Source: an uncultured Collinsella sp.
GTDB lineage: Bacteria > Actinomycetota > Coriobacteriia > Coriobacteriales > Coriobacteriaceae
Direction of reading: 5' to 3'
DNA: 64,000 bases
Assembly: GCA_902475785.1 (NCBI GenBank)
Contig: CABSAN010000006.1
Coordinates: forward strand, 3,605 to 67,604
Shown: one piece after another, positions 25,964 to 34,308 of the stretch
How the letters are laid out: each line of letters begins with the position of its first letter
How positions within the stretch are numbered: position 1 is the stretch's first letter
Position numbers and translations under genes: made by a program
Notes under the pieces: generated by a model
What the model saw: only the letters and a program-made list of their open reading frames with translations
What the model was told of the DNA's origin: nothing
The model's database searches: none

Positions 25964-26416
25964 ATGAAGATCGTGGTGAGCGCCTGCTTGATGGGCGAGA
26001 GCTGCAAGTATAACGGGCTCGATAACTACCATCGCGAGCTGGTCGAAGCGTGCGAACGCACAGGGACCGAGGTGCTCCTCGTATGCCCCGAGGTTTTTGG
26101 CGGTCTTCCGACGCCGCGCAAGCCGTCAGAGATTGTGAACGGCGAGGTTCGTACCTGCGAGGGCATCTCGGTCGATCGCGAGTTTCGTCATGGTGCTCAA
26201 CGTGCGCTCGATATGTGCGAGCAGGCGGGCGGTCCGTCCGAGATCACCGCGTGCATCCTGCAGGACCGCAGCCCCTCGTGTGGCGTAGGTCGCATCTACG
26301 ACGGCACTTTTAGTGGTACGCTCACCGTGGGCAACGGTGTTTTCGTCGACATGCTCCTGCGTCACGGGTACCGTGTGATTCCGGCAAGCGAGTTCGACCC
26401 CAGCATGTTGGAGTAA
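25964..26416 (+). CDS. DUF523 family protein (TudS-like)
   Basis: A 150-residue DUF523 protein. Conserved cysteines lie in SACLMGESCKYNG (Cys8, Cys14), LLVCPEVFGGLPTPR and QDRSPSCG. Some DUF523 members (TudS) are iron-sulfur thiouracil desulfurases, and the three-cysteine pattern here would support such a cluster, but the substrate in this organism is unknown. GGAGGG precedes the ATG. It stands alone between the ftsH terminator and a convergent dehydrogenase gene. Confidence 0.85.
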   Translation: MKIVVSACLMGESCKYNGLDNYHRELVEACERTGTEVLLVCPEVFGGLPTPRKPSEIVNGEVRTCEGISVDREFRHGAQRALDMCEQAGGPSEITACILQDRSPSCGVGRIYDGTFSGTLTVGNGVFVDMLLRHGYRVIPASEFDPSMLE

Positions 26417-26421
26417 TAAAA

Positions 26422-26458
26422 AACCACCACAAAGGTGCCTGTCCCCTTTGTGGTGGTT
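26422..26458 (-). terminator. Terminator of the gldA-like gene, with dispersed 20-mer
   Basis: A perfect 14-bp stem (AACCACCACAAAGG with its complement) has the loop TGCCTGTCC. On the leftward strand it runs into six T residues, so it ends the dehydrogenase transcript; it may also stop the convergent DUF523 transcript. The core AAAGGTGCCTGTCCCCTTTG recurs in inverse orientation at 34247-34266. Confidence 0.85.
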
Positions 26459-26469
26459 ATGGGTTAGAG

Positions 26470-27552
26470 CTAGAGGGTGTGGCCGTAGGCGTTGGCGGCC
26501 TTGATGGCGGCGGCGAATTTTTCGTCGGTGAAGGGCTCGGGGTTTCCCTGCTTCCACTCGTTGGTGGCGTGCGCGTACTCGCACAGGGCCGGGATATCTG
26601 CCTCGGCAAGGCCAACCTGCTCAAGCGTCACGGGCAGGTCCATCTGCTTGTTAAAGGCGGCGTAGCGCTTAAGGTTCTCGGTGTCGCCCGTGTAGGCGAA
26701 CAACACGAGCACGCCCAGGCTCACGACCTCGCCGTGCAGGTAGGTGCCCTCACGCGGTATGCTGCAGGTGGCGTTGTAGAACGCGTGCGCCACGCTCGAG
26801 TTGTAGTAGTAATCGTTTTGATTGGTCAGGTTCGAGACATAGCCCGTGTTGACCACGATATCGAGCGCGATCTGCTTGACGGCCTCGCTCGACAGGTCCT
26901 GGCGCACGTCCTCAAGACCCTGGACGCCATAGGTAAACAGCGGCTCGGAGCAGGTGTGGGCGAGTGCCAGGCCAAGACCGGCGGTGTGCTCCAGATTACC
27001 GGCACTCGTGGCGTACTCTACCTCGGGCTGCTTAGAGAGGGCATCGCCCACGCCAGCCCAGAAGTACTCTGCCGGAGCCTCGGCGATGATCCTGGGGTTG
27101 ATGAAGATGTGCGCCGGTCGGTTGGGGTACGAATAGCCCTCGAGTGATCCGTCGTCGTTGTACACGACGGCAATGGCGGTCGCGGCGGAGCAGTTGGAAC
27201 AGATCGTCGGGACGGTGAAGACGATCTTCTTGAGCTCGATGGCTGCGGTCTTCACAGTGTCGAGCGCCTTGCCGCCGCCACAGGCGATAAGCACGTCTGC
27301 CTGCTGACAAGCGGGGGAGTTCACAACCTTGGCGATATTGGTGCGCGTGCTGTTGGTGCCATAGACGCGCGTCTCCAGGACCTCGACATCGGTACCTTCA
27401 AGTGCCGCCTCGATTCCCGGCAGCGCCGCAGCCAGGGCTCGCTTGCCGCCAATGATGGCGACTTTCTTCGCGCCGTACTCCGCCAGTGCGGTTGGCAGCT
27501 CGGTAAAGCAATCCTCGCCAACGGTGTAGTCGCTCATTCCGATCGTGCGCAT
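26470..27552 (-). CDS. Iron-containing alcohol dehydrogenase family protein (glycerol dehydrogenase-like)
   Basis: A 360-residue group III (GldA/AroB-fold) dehydrogenase. The NAD-binding loop is ACGGGKALDTVK (about 91-102). Metal ligands are expected from Asp in GVGDALSK, His in SVAHAFYNA and His in TYLHGEVVSLG, all present. Substrate cannot be assigned with confidence: glycerol, 2-hydroxybutanoate and related polyols are all oxidised by relatives. GAAGG precedes the ATG. It is a single gene divergent from the ileS leader. Confidence 0.85.
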   Translation of the reverse strand: MRTIGMSDYTVGEDCFTELPTALAEYGAKKVAIIGGKRALAAALPGIEAALEGTDVEVLETRVYGTNSTRTNIAKVVNSPACQQADVLIACGGGKALDTVKTAAIELKKIVFTVPTICSNCSAATAIAVVYNDDGSLEGYSYPNRPAHIFINPRIIAEAPAEYFWAGVGDALSKQPEVEYATSAGNLEHTAGLGLALAHTCSEPLFTYGVQGLEDVRQDLSSEAVKQIALDIVVNTGYVSNLTNQNDYYYNSSVAHAFYNATCSIPREGTYLHGEVVSLGVLVLFAYTGDTENLKRYAAFNKQMDLPVTLEQVGLAEADIPALCEYAHATNEWKQGNPEPFTDEKFAAAIKAANAYGHTL

Positions 27553-27697
27553 AGCAACCTTCTTTCGTTCGATAAAGTACTTTCAGGTATTTTGCTCCTA
27601 GAGAAGGTCCACGGCCGCGAGAAATTTCGAACGTATAAAACCAGTGTTGAGGGTTTTTCGCCGGCGCGGAACGTGCTAGCATACTCCGCATAAGCGT

Positions 27698-27995
27698 TGA
27701 TGGGGACGAGTAGTCGGCCGTCCGCATGCTACAGAGAGCGGGAAGCGCTGAGAACCCGTGCATGCGACCGATGAAAATCACCCCGGAGCTGCGGTCCCAA
27801 CGGACGAGCCGCATAGGCACGTCTTAGTAGACATCGCCGAGATGGTCGTCGATACAGACCAGCCGAGTAACGGATGCGAGCGCGCGAATACGCGGGCGAG
27901 GGCATCTAAGCTGGGTGGTTAAGCGAAGAGCTTTTGCGGGCTAACTGACCGTTTTGTGGCGCTTCGTCCCAGCTTGTAGGGACGGGCGCTTTTTT
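27698..27995 (+). ncRNA. T-box riboswitch, isoleucine-specific, controlling ileS
   Basis: A T-box leader. Stem I begins GGGGACGAGTAGTC, has the AGAGAGCGGG and GCTGAGAACCCG elements, and presents the specifier ATC (Ile) at 27777-27779 in GAAAATCACCCCGG. The T-box GGGTGGTTAAGCG (27913-27925) offers TGGT to the ACCA end of tRNA-Ile. Antiterminator helices can be drawn: AAGCTGGG (27908-27915) with CCCAGCTT (27968-27975), and CGAAG (27924-27928) with CTTCG (27962-27966), leaving TGGTTAAG bulged. They exclude the terminator stem at 27959-27989. Uncharged tRNA-Ile should therefore let transcription reach ileS. Confidence 0.92.
27959..27995 (+). terminator. T-box-controlled terminator upstream of ileS
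   Basis: The stem GCGCTTCGTCCC with GGGACGGGCGC, loop AGCTTGTA, is followed by TTTTTT. Its 5' arm overlaps the bases used by the antiterminator, so the two structures are mutually exclusive. Confidence 0.88.
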
Positions 27996-28038
27996 GGTGC
28001 CCAGAGGGCGTGCGCGCCCATGATAAGAAAGGGGTACC

Positions 28039-30840
28039 GTGGCAAACGAGTACAAGCAGACGATGAATCTGCCCAAAACCGGATTTCCCATGCGTGCCGG
28101 TCTTTCCAAGTCCGAGCCCAAGCGACTCAAGGACTGGCAGGACAACAAGGTCTACGAGCAAGTTCTAAAGAAGAACGAGGGTCACAAGAAGTTCGTGCTG
28201 CACGACGGCCCTCCGTACGCCAACGGCCCGATCCACATCGGCCACGCCATGAACAAGATCTCCAAGGACATGATCAACCGTTACTGGATGATGCAGGGCT
28301 GTGAAGTTCCCTATGTCCCCGGTTGGGACTGCCACGGTCAGCCGATTGAGCACAAGGTCGAGGAGAAGCTCGGCACCGAAAAGTTTAACCAGACCCCCAC
28401 GGCCAAGATTCGTGAGCTTTGCAACGAGTTCGCTGTCGAGAACATCGAGCTGCAGAAGGCCGGCTTCCGTCGCCTGGGCGTGCTCGGTGACTGGGACAAC
28501 CCGTATCTGACGCTCTATCACCAGCATGACGCCGCCGACATCGAGGTCTTTAAGGCCATGTTCGATAAGGGCATGATCTATCGCGGCCACAAGCCCGTCC
28601 ACTGGTGCAAGCACTGCCACACCGCACTCGCCGAGGCCGAGATCGAGTACTCCGATGAGACGAGCCCGTCCATCTTCGTGCGCTTTGAGATGACCTCCAA
28701 GCCCGCCGGCCTCGAGAACTTCGACGGCCCGGTCGACTTTATCATCTGGACGACCACGCCGTGGACCATCCCCTCCGACCAGGCCGTTTCCCTCAAGCCC
28801 GGCGCCGCCTATGTCGCCGTTGAGCACGATGGTCGTGCCGAGGTCATGCTCGAGGACTTGGCTCCCAAGTGCTGTGAGGAGTTTGGCTGGGAGTACACCC
28901 CGGTTATGGTCGACGGTAAGCCCTACGTGGTTCCCGCCGAGACCTTCCATCACATCCACTACAAGCAGCCGATCTTTGACGGTGTCGAGGGCGTGGCGCT
29001 GCTGGCTGATTACGTCGGTGTCGACGACGGTACCGGTATCGTCCACAACTCGCCCGGCCACGGCGTCGACGACTACTTTGCCTGCCTCAAGGAGGGCATC
29101 ACCGACATCTGCATGCCGGTCGATGACGACGGCAAGTTCTACACCGGTGAGGAGTTTGGCACCGGTGGCCCCTTCAGCGGTATGGATACCGATGAGGCCA
29201 ACCCGCACATCATCGAGTTCCTGCGCGAGCGCGGCACCCTGGTTCTCGAGAAGAAGATCACGCACAGCTATCCGCACTGCTGGCGCTGCAAGCACCCGGT
29301 GCTCTTCCGTGCTACCGACCAGTGGTTTGTCTCGATGGACAAGACTGGTTTGCGCGAGCAGGCTGGCAAAGAGGTCCGCGAGAACGTCAAGTGGTATCCG
29401 GACCACGCGGCCAACCGCATCGGTGCCATGGTCGAGCAGCGTCCCGACTGGTGCATCAGCCGTCAGCGCAACTGGGGCGTGCCCATCCCGAGCTACACCT
29501 GTGCCGACTGCGGCGAGAAAGTCATGAATGACGCCACGCTCGACGCCGTCATCAAGCTCTTCCACGAGAAGGGCTCCGACGCCTGGTTCACCGACGCTCC
29601 CGAGAGCTACCTGGGCGAGGCCTGCGTCTGCCCCAAGTGCGGTGGACATCACCTCAAGGCCGATAAGGACATCCTCGACGTGTGGTGGGACTCCGGCGTG
29701 TCTTGGAAGGCCGTCTGCGAGTACCGTCCCGAGCTGGAGTATCCGGCGGATGTGTACCTCGAGGGCTCCGACCAGCACCGCGGTTGGTTCCAGAGCTCGC
29801 TGCTCACCTCGGTGGGCGCCAACGGCCACGCTCCGTACAAGGCGGTCGTCTCGCAGGGCTTCACGCTTGATGGCCAGGGCCGTAAGATGTCCAAGTCGCT
29901 CGGCAACGTCATCGACCCCAATAAGGTCTGTGACGAGATGGGTGCCGACATCATCCGCCTGTGGGTTGCATCCGTTGATACCAGCTCCGACGTGTCCATC
30001 GACCACGAGATCCTTGCCCGTACGTCCGACGCCTACCGTCGTTTCCGCAACACGCTGCGCTTCCTGCTCTCCGAGCTCGAGGGTCAGTTTGAGCCTGAGA
30101 CCGACGGTGTTGCCTTTGCCGACCTGCTGCCGCTCGACAAGCTCATGGTTGCCCGCCTGACCCAGGTCCAGGCCGAGGTCGACGATGCCTACGCCAGCTA
30201 CGAGTTCCCGCGCGCCTACCGTGCGCTCTACGACTTCGTGGTTACCGAGCTTTCCAACGTGTACCTCGACGCCCTGAAGGACCGTCTGTACTGCGACAAG
30301 CCCGGCTCGCTCGAGCGCCGCAGCGCCCAGACCGTGCTGGCCGAGCTCTTCTCGATGCTCATGCGCGACCTGCAGCCGATCCTGTCCTACACCGTCGACG
30401 AGGCCATGGCCTATGCGCCTGCCGGCTGCGTTGACCACCAGAAGTACGCCGCGCTGCTCGATTGGTACAAGTCGCCTATCACGGTCGACGAGGCCAATGA
30501 GTTTGAGGGCGTGCTCGAGGCTTCACTCGAGCTCCGTAGCGCCGTGACCAAGGCCCTTGAGGATGCCCGCTCCGCCGGCACCTTCACCAAGAGCCAGCAG
30601 GTCCGCGTCAAGGCGGTCGTTCCCGCCGAGATGTACACGCTGCTGACCGGCGACAAGGCGGTCGACCTGGCCGAGTTCTACATCGTCTCCGATGTTGAGC
30701 TGACGCAGGGCGAGGAGCTTTCCGTTGCTATCGAGGCTGCCGAGGGCGAGTGCTGCGACCGTTGCTGGAACTACCGCACCACCGTCGGCGAGTACAACGG
30801 CCACGCGCATATCTGCAAGCGCTGCGCTGACGCCTTGTAG
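28039..30840 (+). CDS. ileS: Isoleucyl-tRNA synthetase
   Basis: A 933-residue class I synthetase. The HIGH motif is in GPIHIGHAMNK (about 63-73) and KMSKS is in GRKMSKSLGN (about 614-623). A CP1 editing domain lies between (WTTTPWTIPS), and the C-terminus has a zinc finger with two cysteine pairs (CCDRCWNY and CKRCADAL). The GTG start follows AAGAAAGGGG. It is the eubacterial short form. Expression is under the Ile T-box just upstream; its TAG stop lies at the foot of the following palindrome. Confidence 0.97.
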   Translation: MANEYKQTMNLPKTGFPMRAGLSKSEPKRLKDWQDNKVYEQVLKKNEGHKKFVLHDGPPYANGPIHIGHAMNKISKDMINRYWMMQGCEVPYVPGWDCHGQPIEHKVEEKLGTEKFNQTPTAKIRELCNEFAVENIELQKAGFRRLGVLGDWDNPYLTLYHQHDAADIEVFKAMFDKGMIYRGHKPVHWCKHCHTALAEAEIEYSDETSPSIFVRFEMTSKPAGLENFDGPVDFIIWTTTPWTIPSDQAVSLKPGAAYVAVEHDGRAEVMLEDLAPKCCEEFGWEYTPVMVDGKPYVVPAETFHHIHYKQPIFDGVEGVALLADYVGVDDGTGIVHNSPGHGVDDYFACLKEGITDICMPVDDDGKFYTGEEFGTGGPFSGMDTDEANPHIIEFLRERGTLVLEKKITHSYPHCWRCKHPVLFRATDQWFVSMDKTGLREQAGKEVRENVKWYPDHAANRIGAMVEQRPDWCISRQRNWGVPIPSYTCADCGEKVMNDATLDAVIKLFHEKGSDAWFTDAPESYLGEACVCPKCGGHHLKADKDILDVWWDSGVSWKAVCEYRPELEYPADVYLEGSDQHRGWFQSSLLTSVGANGHAPYKAVVSQGFTLDGQGRKMSKSLGNVIDPNKVCDEMGADIIRLWVASVDTSSDVSIDHEILARTSDAYRRFRNTLRFLLSELEGQFEPETDGVAFADLLPLDKLMVARLTQVQAEVDDAYASYEFPRAYRALYDFVVTELSNVYLDALKDRLYCDKPGSLERRSAQTVLAELFSMLMRDLQPILSYTVDEAMAYAPAGCVDHQKYAALLDWYKSPITVDEANEFEGVLEASLELRSAVTKALEDARSAGTFTKSQQVRVKAVVPAEMYTLLTGDKAVDLAEFYIVSDVELTQGEELSVAIEAAEGECCDRCWNYRTTVGEYNGHAHICKRCADAL

Positions 30841-30869
30841 GTTACGGCGTTCGTAGAACGCCGTAACCT
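30839..30869 (+). terminator. Perfect palindromic hairpin after ileS
   Basis: A 14-bp perfect stem (AGGTTACGGCGTTC and its complement, loop GTA) starts within the ileS stop codon. It shares the GTTACGGCGTT core with the hairpin after rpoD at 1883-1912. Confidence 0.7.
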
Positions 30870-30872
30870 ACC

Positions 30873-30985
30873 GACGCTGCAAACGCCCCTAAGCGGCAAT
30901 CTGACGTTCAATCGTCGGTCGCGTACCAAAGTACGCTTCCCTCCTCTTTCACGTCACCTTGCTCGCTTAGGGACGTTTTCGCTGT
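30873..30985. repeat. Composite intergenic inverted-repeat element, copy 2
   Basis: It begins with the same GACGCTGC linker as the copy after rpoD. Outer imperfect arms are 30881-30906 (AAACGCCCCTAAGCGGCAAT onward) and about 30951-30977. A perfect inner hairpin GCGTAC-CAAA-GTACGC lies at 30921-30936. The stretch CCTCCTCTTTCACGTCA corresponds to CGTCCTCTTTTCATGTCA in copy 1. Nothing in 30841-31236 looks protein-coding. Confidence 0.6.
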
Positions 30986-31015
30986 TGGCGACGGTAATGC
31001 AGCGTTTCTATTGTT

Positions 31016-31071
31016 TAGTTGTTGGGGACGTTCTTAAACGACTAGTCAAACAAGAACGTCCCCAATGACTA
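31016..31071. repeat. Solo inverted REP pair related to the RAYT element
   Basis: Two REP units in opposite orientation share the central palindrome GACTAGTC. The left unit reads TAGTTGTTGGGGACGTTC and the right unit, on the other strand, TAGTCATTGGGGACGTTC. There is no transposase next to it, so it is probably a product of the RAYT at 22550 acting in trans. Confidence 0.85.
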
Positions 31072-31085
31072 CCTGTGTCACATTC

Positions 31086-31124
31086 AAGCGGCATTCTGTT
31101 TTTCGGAATGCCGCTTTCGTTTTT
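31086..31124 (+). terminator. Intrinsic terminator upstream of lspA
   Basis: A hairpin with 11-bp arms (AAGCGGCATTC and GAATGCCGCTT) and a T-rich tail (TCGTTTTT). It ends any transcript that passes the intergenic repeats after ileS. Weak TATAAG at 31179-31184 may be the -10 box for lspA. Confidence 0.8.
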
Positions 31125-31236
31125 AGCTGGTTATTTCGCTTGCGTTGGTGGATATGTCGTGCGCTCTGCGTGTGGCAATATAAGATGGTTAATTGCATTA
31201 AACGTAATTCGATAATCTTGAAGGTAGGGGATTGAT

Positions 31237-31836
31237 TTGGGTCGTGCTGGGGATATGACGCCGCCTTTGCGTTGGCGGTTGGGTGTTGCTGGTGGGGTAG
31301 CGCTCGTTGTGCTGCTTGTTGACCAGCTGACCAAGCTTGCTGTTCGTGCCGTGGGCGATGCTCTGCATGTGACTGTTATCCCCGGTGTCATCGACTTTAT
31401 GTTTGTCCGCAATATCGGTGCTGCCTTTAGCATGGGCGAGGGGCATGGCATCGCGTTTGCCGTGCTGGCGTTGGCGGTCATTATCGCTATTGCCGTGTAC
31501 CTCGTTCGTGCACCCCAGCTCGCCCATCTTGAGGTTGTGGGCATGGCGATGGTTGCGGGCGGTGCTATCGGCAACGCTATCGATCGTTTGGCCTTTGGCT
31601 TCGTGACCGATTTTATTGCCACCACCTTCATTGACTTCCCCGTCTTCAATGTGGCCGATATCGGCATTACCTTGGGTGTCGTGCTCGCCCTCTTCGGCTA
31701 CATGTTCTTGAGCCCCGCTGCCCGTGAGGTCGATGCGACCGCCGAGCTTAACGCCCGTGACGAGGCCCGCGCTAAGCGCAAGGCCCAGCAACGCGGGGAG
31801 CGTGCCCGCAAAATTCGCGAAAGGAACGAGCGCTAA
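31237..31836 (+). CDS. lspA: Lipoprotein signal peptidase (signal peptidase II)
   Basis: A 199-residue membrane aspartyl protease that removes lipoprotein signal peptides. Four hydrophobic helices are visible, with catalytic Asp116 in IGNAIDRL and Asp141 in FNVADIGI. The long, highly charged C-terminal tail (about 155-199, Arg/Lys/Glu-rich) exceeds the usual length. TTG 31237 is taken as the start because AGGTAGGGG lies six bases upstream; ATG 31255 is an alternative. It overlaps rluD by one base, the usual lspA-rluD pair. Confidence 0.94.
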   Translation: MGRAGDMTPPLRWRLGVAGGVALVVLLVDQLTKLAVRAVGDALHVTVIPGVIDFMFVRNIGAAFSMGEGHGIAFAVLALAVIIAIAVYLVRAPQLAHLEVVGMAMVAGGAIGNAIDRLAFGFVTDFIATTFIDFPVFNVADIGITLGVVLALFGYMFLSPAAREVDATAELNARDEARAKRKAQQRGERARKIRERNER

Positions 31837-32849
31837 TGGCCGACATTCATATCCTTGTTGCCGACGATGCCGCCGGTCAGCGTCTTGACGCTTATCTGGG
31901 CGCCAATGACGGCTGCCCTACACGTTCTGCCTGCGCGCATTTGATCGAGGGTGGCGCCGTCGCTGTCAATGGCGAGACCTGCCTGTCCAAAAAGTACGCC
32001 GTGCGAGCCGGCGATCGTATTTCGGTCGATTTGCCCGAGCCGCACGATCCCACCGATGTGATTCCCGAGGCCATCCCGCTCGACATTCGCTATGAGGACG
32101 ATTATCTCATTGTGCTCTCCAAGCAGCGCGGCCTGGTGTGCCATCCTGCGCATGGTCATGAGAGCGGTACGCTCGCGAATGCCCTGGTCTATCACTGCGG
32201 TATCGACCATCTGGGCACCGTGCAGGGCGAGGACCGCCCCGGCATCGTGCATCGCCTGGATCGCGATACCTCGGGCCTTATGCTCGCGGCAAAAGACGAC
32301 GACACCCAACGCGCGCTTCAAAATCTTATCCGCACGCGTACGCTCGACCGTCGTTATATCACACTTGTTCACGGTCACATTGCCATGGACGAGGGGACCA
32401 TTAACACCGGCATTGCCCGGTCTACGCGCGACCGTGTCAAGATGGCGGTTTCTGATGACCCCTTTGCGCGCCAGGCCATTACGACCTTTAAGGTCCTTGA
32501 GCGCTACGATTCCACGCGTTTTGACGACGGCTATACGCTCGTCGAGTGCCACCTGTTTACGGGCCGTACGCATCAGATTCGCGTACACATGCGTCATATC
32601 AACCACGCTTGCGTAGGCGATCCGCTCTACGGCAAGTGCGATGCACGCGCCGATCAGGGTCTGACCAGGCAATTCCTTCATTCCTGGCGCGTCGCATTCG
32701 ACCATCCCGTGACGGGGGAGCGTATTGAGTGCCGCGATGAGCTGCCGTGGGATCTCGCTGCGGTTCTCGACGACCTGGCTCCGCGCTCACTCGGTCGTAC
32801 TGCCGCTGGCGACGACATCGTTCCGCAGCTCGGTCTTCTCGAAGCCTAG
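31836..32849 (+). CDS. rluD: RluA-family 23S rRNA pseudouridine synthase (RluD-like)
   Basis: A 337-residue pseudouridine synthase. An N-terminal S4 RNA-binding domain (about 12-75, RLDAYLG through VRAGDRISVDLPEP) precedes the catalytic domain with HRLDRDTSGLML, where the second Asp is the nucleophile. LFTGRTHQIRVHMRHI follows, and the C-terminal extension is about 50 residues longer than typical. It overlaps the lspA stop (TAATG). Position directly after lspA suggests RluD, which modifies helix 69. Confidence 0.92.
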   Translation: MADIHILVADDAAGQRLDAYLGANDGCPTRSACAHLIEGGAVAVNGETCLSKKYAVRAGDRISVDLPEPHDPTDVIPEAIPLDIRYEDDYLIVLSKQRGLVCHPAHGHESGTLANALVYHCGIDHLGTVQGEDRPGIVHRLDRDTSGLMLAAKDDDTQRALQNLIRTRTLDRRYITLVHGHIAMDEGTINTGIARSTRDRVKMAVSDDPFARQAITTFKVLERYDSTRFDDGYTLVECHLFTGRTHQIRVHMRHINHACVGDPLYGKCDARADQGLTRQFLHSWRVAFDHPVTGERIECRDELPWDLAAVLDDLAPRSLGRTAAGDDIVPQLGLLEA

Positions 32850-32931
32850 CCGGTATTAGGTGGTTTCTTGAACTCGGTAAGCCTGCGGTAAGATATACGA
32901 TTGTTTACGTAACGCGTTCCTGGGAGCCTGC

Positions 32932-34227
32932 ATGCTCGCCTTTTTACAAACCAACACGCCCATCGTGATTTTCAACCAGATTGTCGTCACGCTGCTCACG
33001 GTCTGCTTTCTGTACCAGGTGGTCTTCTTTGTCATCGGCGCTCTTCGTGGCGAAGTCGCGCCTCCCAAGGCCAAAAAACTCCACCGCTATGCCTTCTTTA
33101 TCGCGGCGCATAACGAGGAGGCCGTAATTGCCAATCTCGTACGCTCCATCAAGGACCAGGATTATCCGTCCGAGCTCATCGAGGTCTTTGTCGTTGCCGA
33201 CGCCTGCACCGACAACACCGCACAGCTCGCGCGCGAGGCCGGTGCCATTGTTTACGAGCGCAATGACCTGGCCCGCAAAGGCAAGAGCTGGGTCATGGAC
33301 TTTGGTTTCGATCGCATTCTCAACGAGTATCCCGACACGTTTGAGGGCTACTTTATCTTCGATGCCGACAACGTTATCTCCCGCGATTACGTCTCCAAGA
33401 TGAATGATGCCTTTGACCAGGGCTTCCATGTGGTCACGAGCTATCGCAATTCCAAGAACTTCGGCAGCTCGTGGATCTCTGCGGCCAACGCCACCTGGTA
33501 TCTGCGCGAGGCCCGCTTCCTCAACAACGCGCGTAATATCTGCAAGACGTCCTGCGCTGTCTCGGGTTCGGGCTACCTCATCTCCGCCAGTGTTATCGAG
33601 GGCATGCACGGTTGGCAGTTCCATACGTTGACCGAGGATATCCAGTTCACCACGTTCTGCGCCATTCACGGCATTCGCATCGGTTATGCGCCGGCGGAGT
33701 TCTTTGACGAGCAGCCCGTGACGTTTAAGGCGTCCTGGAAACAGCGCATGCGTTGGACCAAGGGCTTCTACCAGGTGTTCTTTACTTATGGTAAGCACTT
33801 GGTCAAGTCGACCTTCCGCTATCATCGCTTTGCCGCTTATGACATGTTTATGACCATCGCTCCGGGCATGCTGCTGTCCCTGATCTCCATGCTCGCCAAC
33901 GCGACCTTCCTCATCGTGGGCGGGCTTTCGCACGGCTTCTTGGCCACCGAGGTCGAGATGCAGGCTTGTGCCGCCTCGCTCATTATGACCTTCGTGATGA
34001 TGTACCAGACCTTCTTTATCCTGGCGCTACTCACGACCATCTTCGAGTACAAGCACATCCACTGCGCTCAAAAGTGGCGTTTGGTGACCAACCTGTTTAC
34101 CTTCCCGATCTTTATGTTCAGCTATATCCCCATCACGGTGGCAGCCCTGTTCCTGAAGGTCGACTGGGTCCCGACGCAGCACGCAGTCAACGTTACTCTC
34201 GACGAGGTCATGCAAGGCGCCAAATAA
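32932..34227 (+). CDS. Membrane glycosyltransferase, GT2 family
   Basis: A 431-residue processive-type GT2 enzyme. One N-terminal transmembrane helix (about 10-35) precedes the cytosolic catalytic domain with AAHNEEAVI, VADACTDNTA, the DxD motif FDADN, the acceptor-site TEDIQF and the QRMRW box. Three C-terminal transmembrane helices follow. This is the layout of cellulose/hyaluronan/poly-GlcNAc synthase relatives and of many glycolipid synthases. No partner genes for a polymer are adjacent, so the product is unknown. GGGAGC precedes the ATG. Confidence 0.86.
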   Translation: MLAFLQTNTPIVIFNQIVVTLLTVCFLYQVVFFVIGALRGEVAPPKAKKLHRYAFFIAAHNEEAVIANLVRSIKDQDYPSELIEVFVVADACTDNTAQLAREAGAIVYERNDLARKGKSWVMDFGFDRILNEYPDTFEGYFIFDADNVISRDYVSKMNDAFDQGFHVVTSYRNSKNFGSSWISAANATWYLREARFLNNARNICKTSCAVSGSGYLISASVIEGMHGWQFHTLTEDIQFTTFCAIHGIRIGYAPAEFFDEQPVTFKASWKQRMRWTKGFYQVFFTYGKHLVKSTFRYHRFAAYDMFMTIAPGMLLSLISMLANATFLIVGGLSHGFLATEVEMQACAASLIMTFVMMYQTFFILALLTTIFEYKHIHCAQKWRLVTNLFTFPIFMFSYIPITVAALFLKVDWVPTQHAVNVTLDEVMQGAK

Positions 34228-34237
34228 CCACCACCAA

Positions 34238-34276
34238 AACCACCGCAAAGGGGACAGGCACCTTTGTGGTGGTTTT
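34238..34276 (+). terminator. Intrinsic terminator after the GT2 gene, with inverse copy of the dispersed 20-mer
   Basis: The stem AACCACCGCAAAGG with CCTTTGTGGTGGTT (one mismatch, loop GGACAGGCA) is followed by TTTTT. The core CAAAGGGGACAGGCACCTTT is the exact reverse complement of the core in the terminator at 26422-26458. Confidence 0.87.
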
Positions 34277-34308
34277 TGCGTTTGAGCAGCTGTCCATGGA
34301 GGTGCACA

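Noticed and set aside
28165..30438. 757-codon antisense frame opposite ileS
   Set aside because: It is an artefact of strong third-position GC bias; ileS motifs are complete on the other strand.
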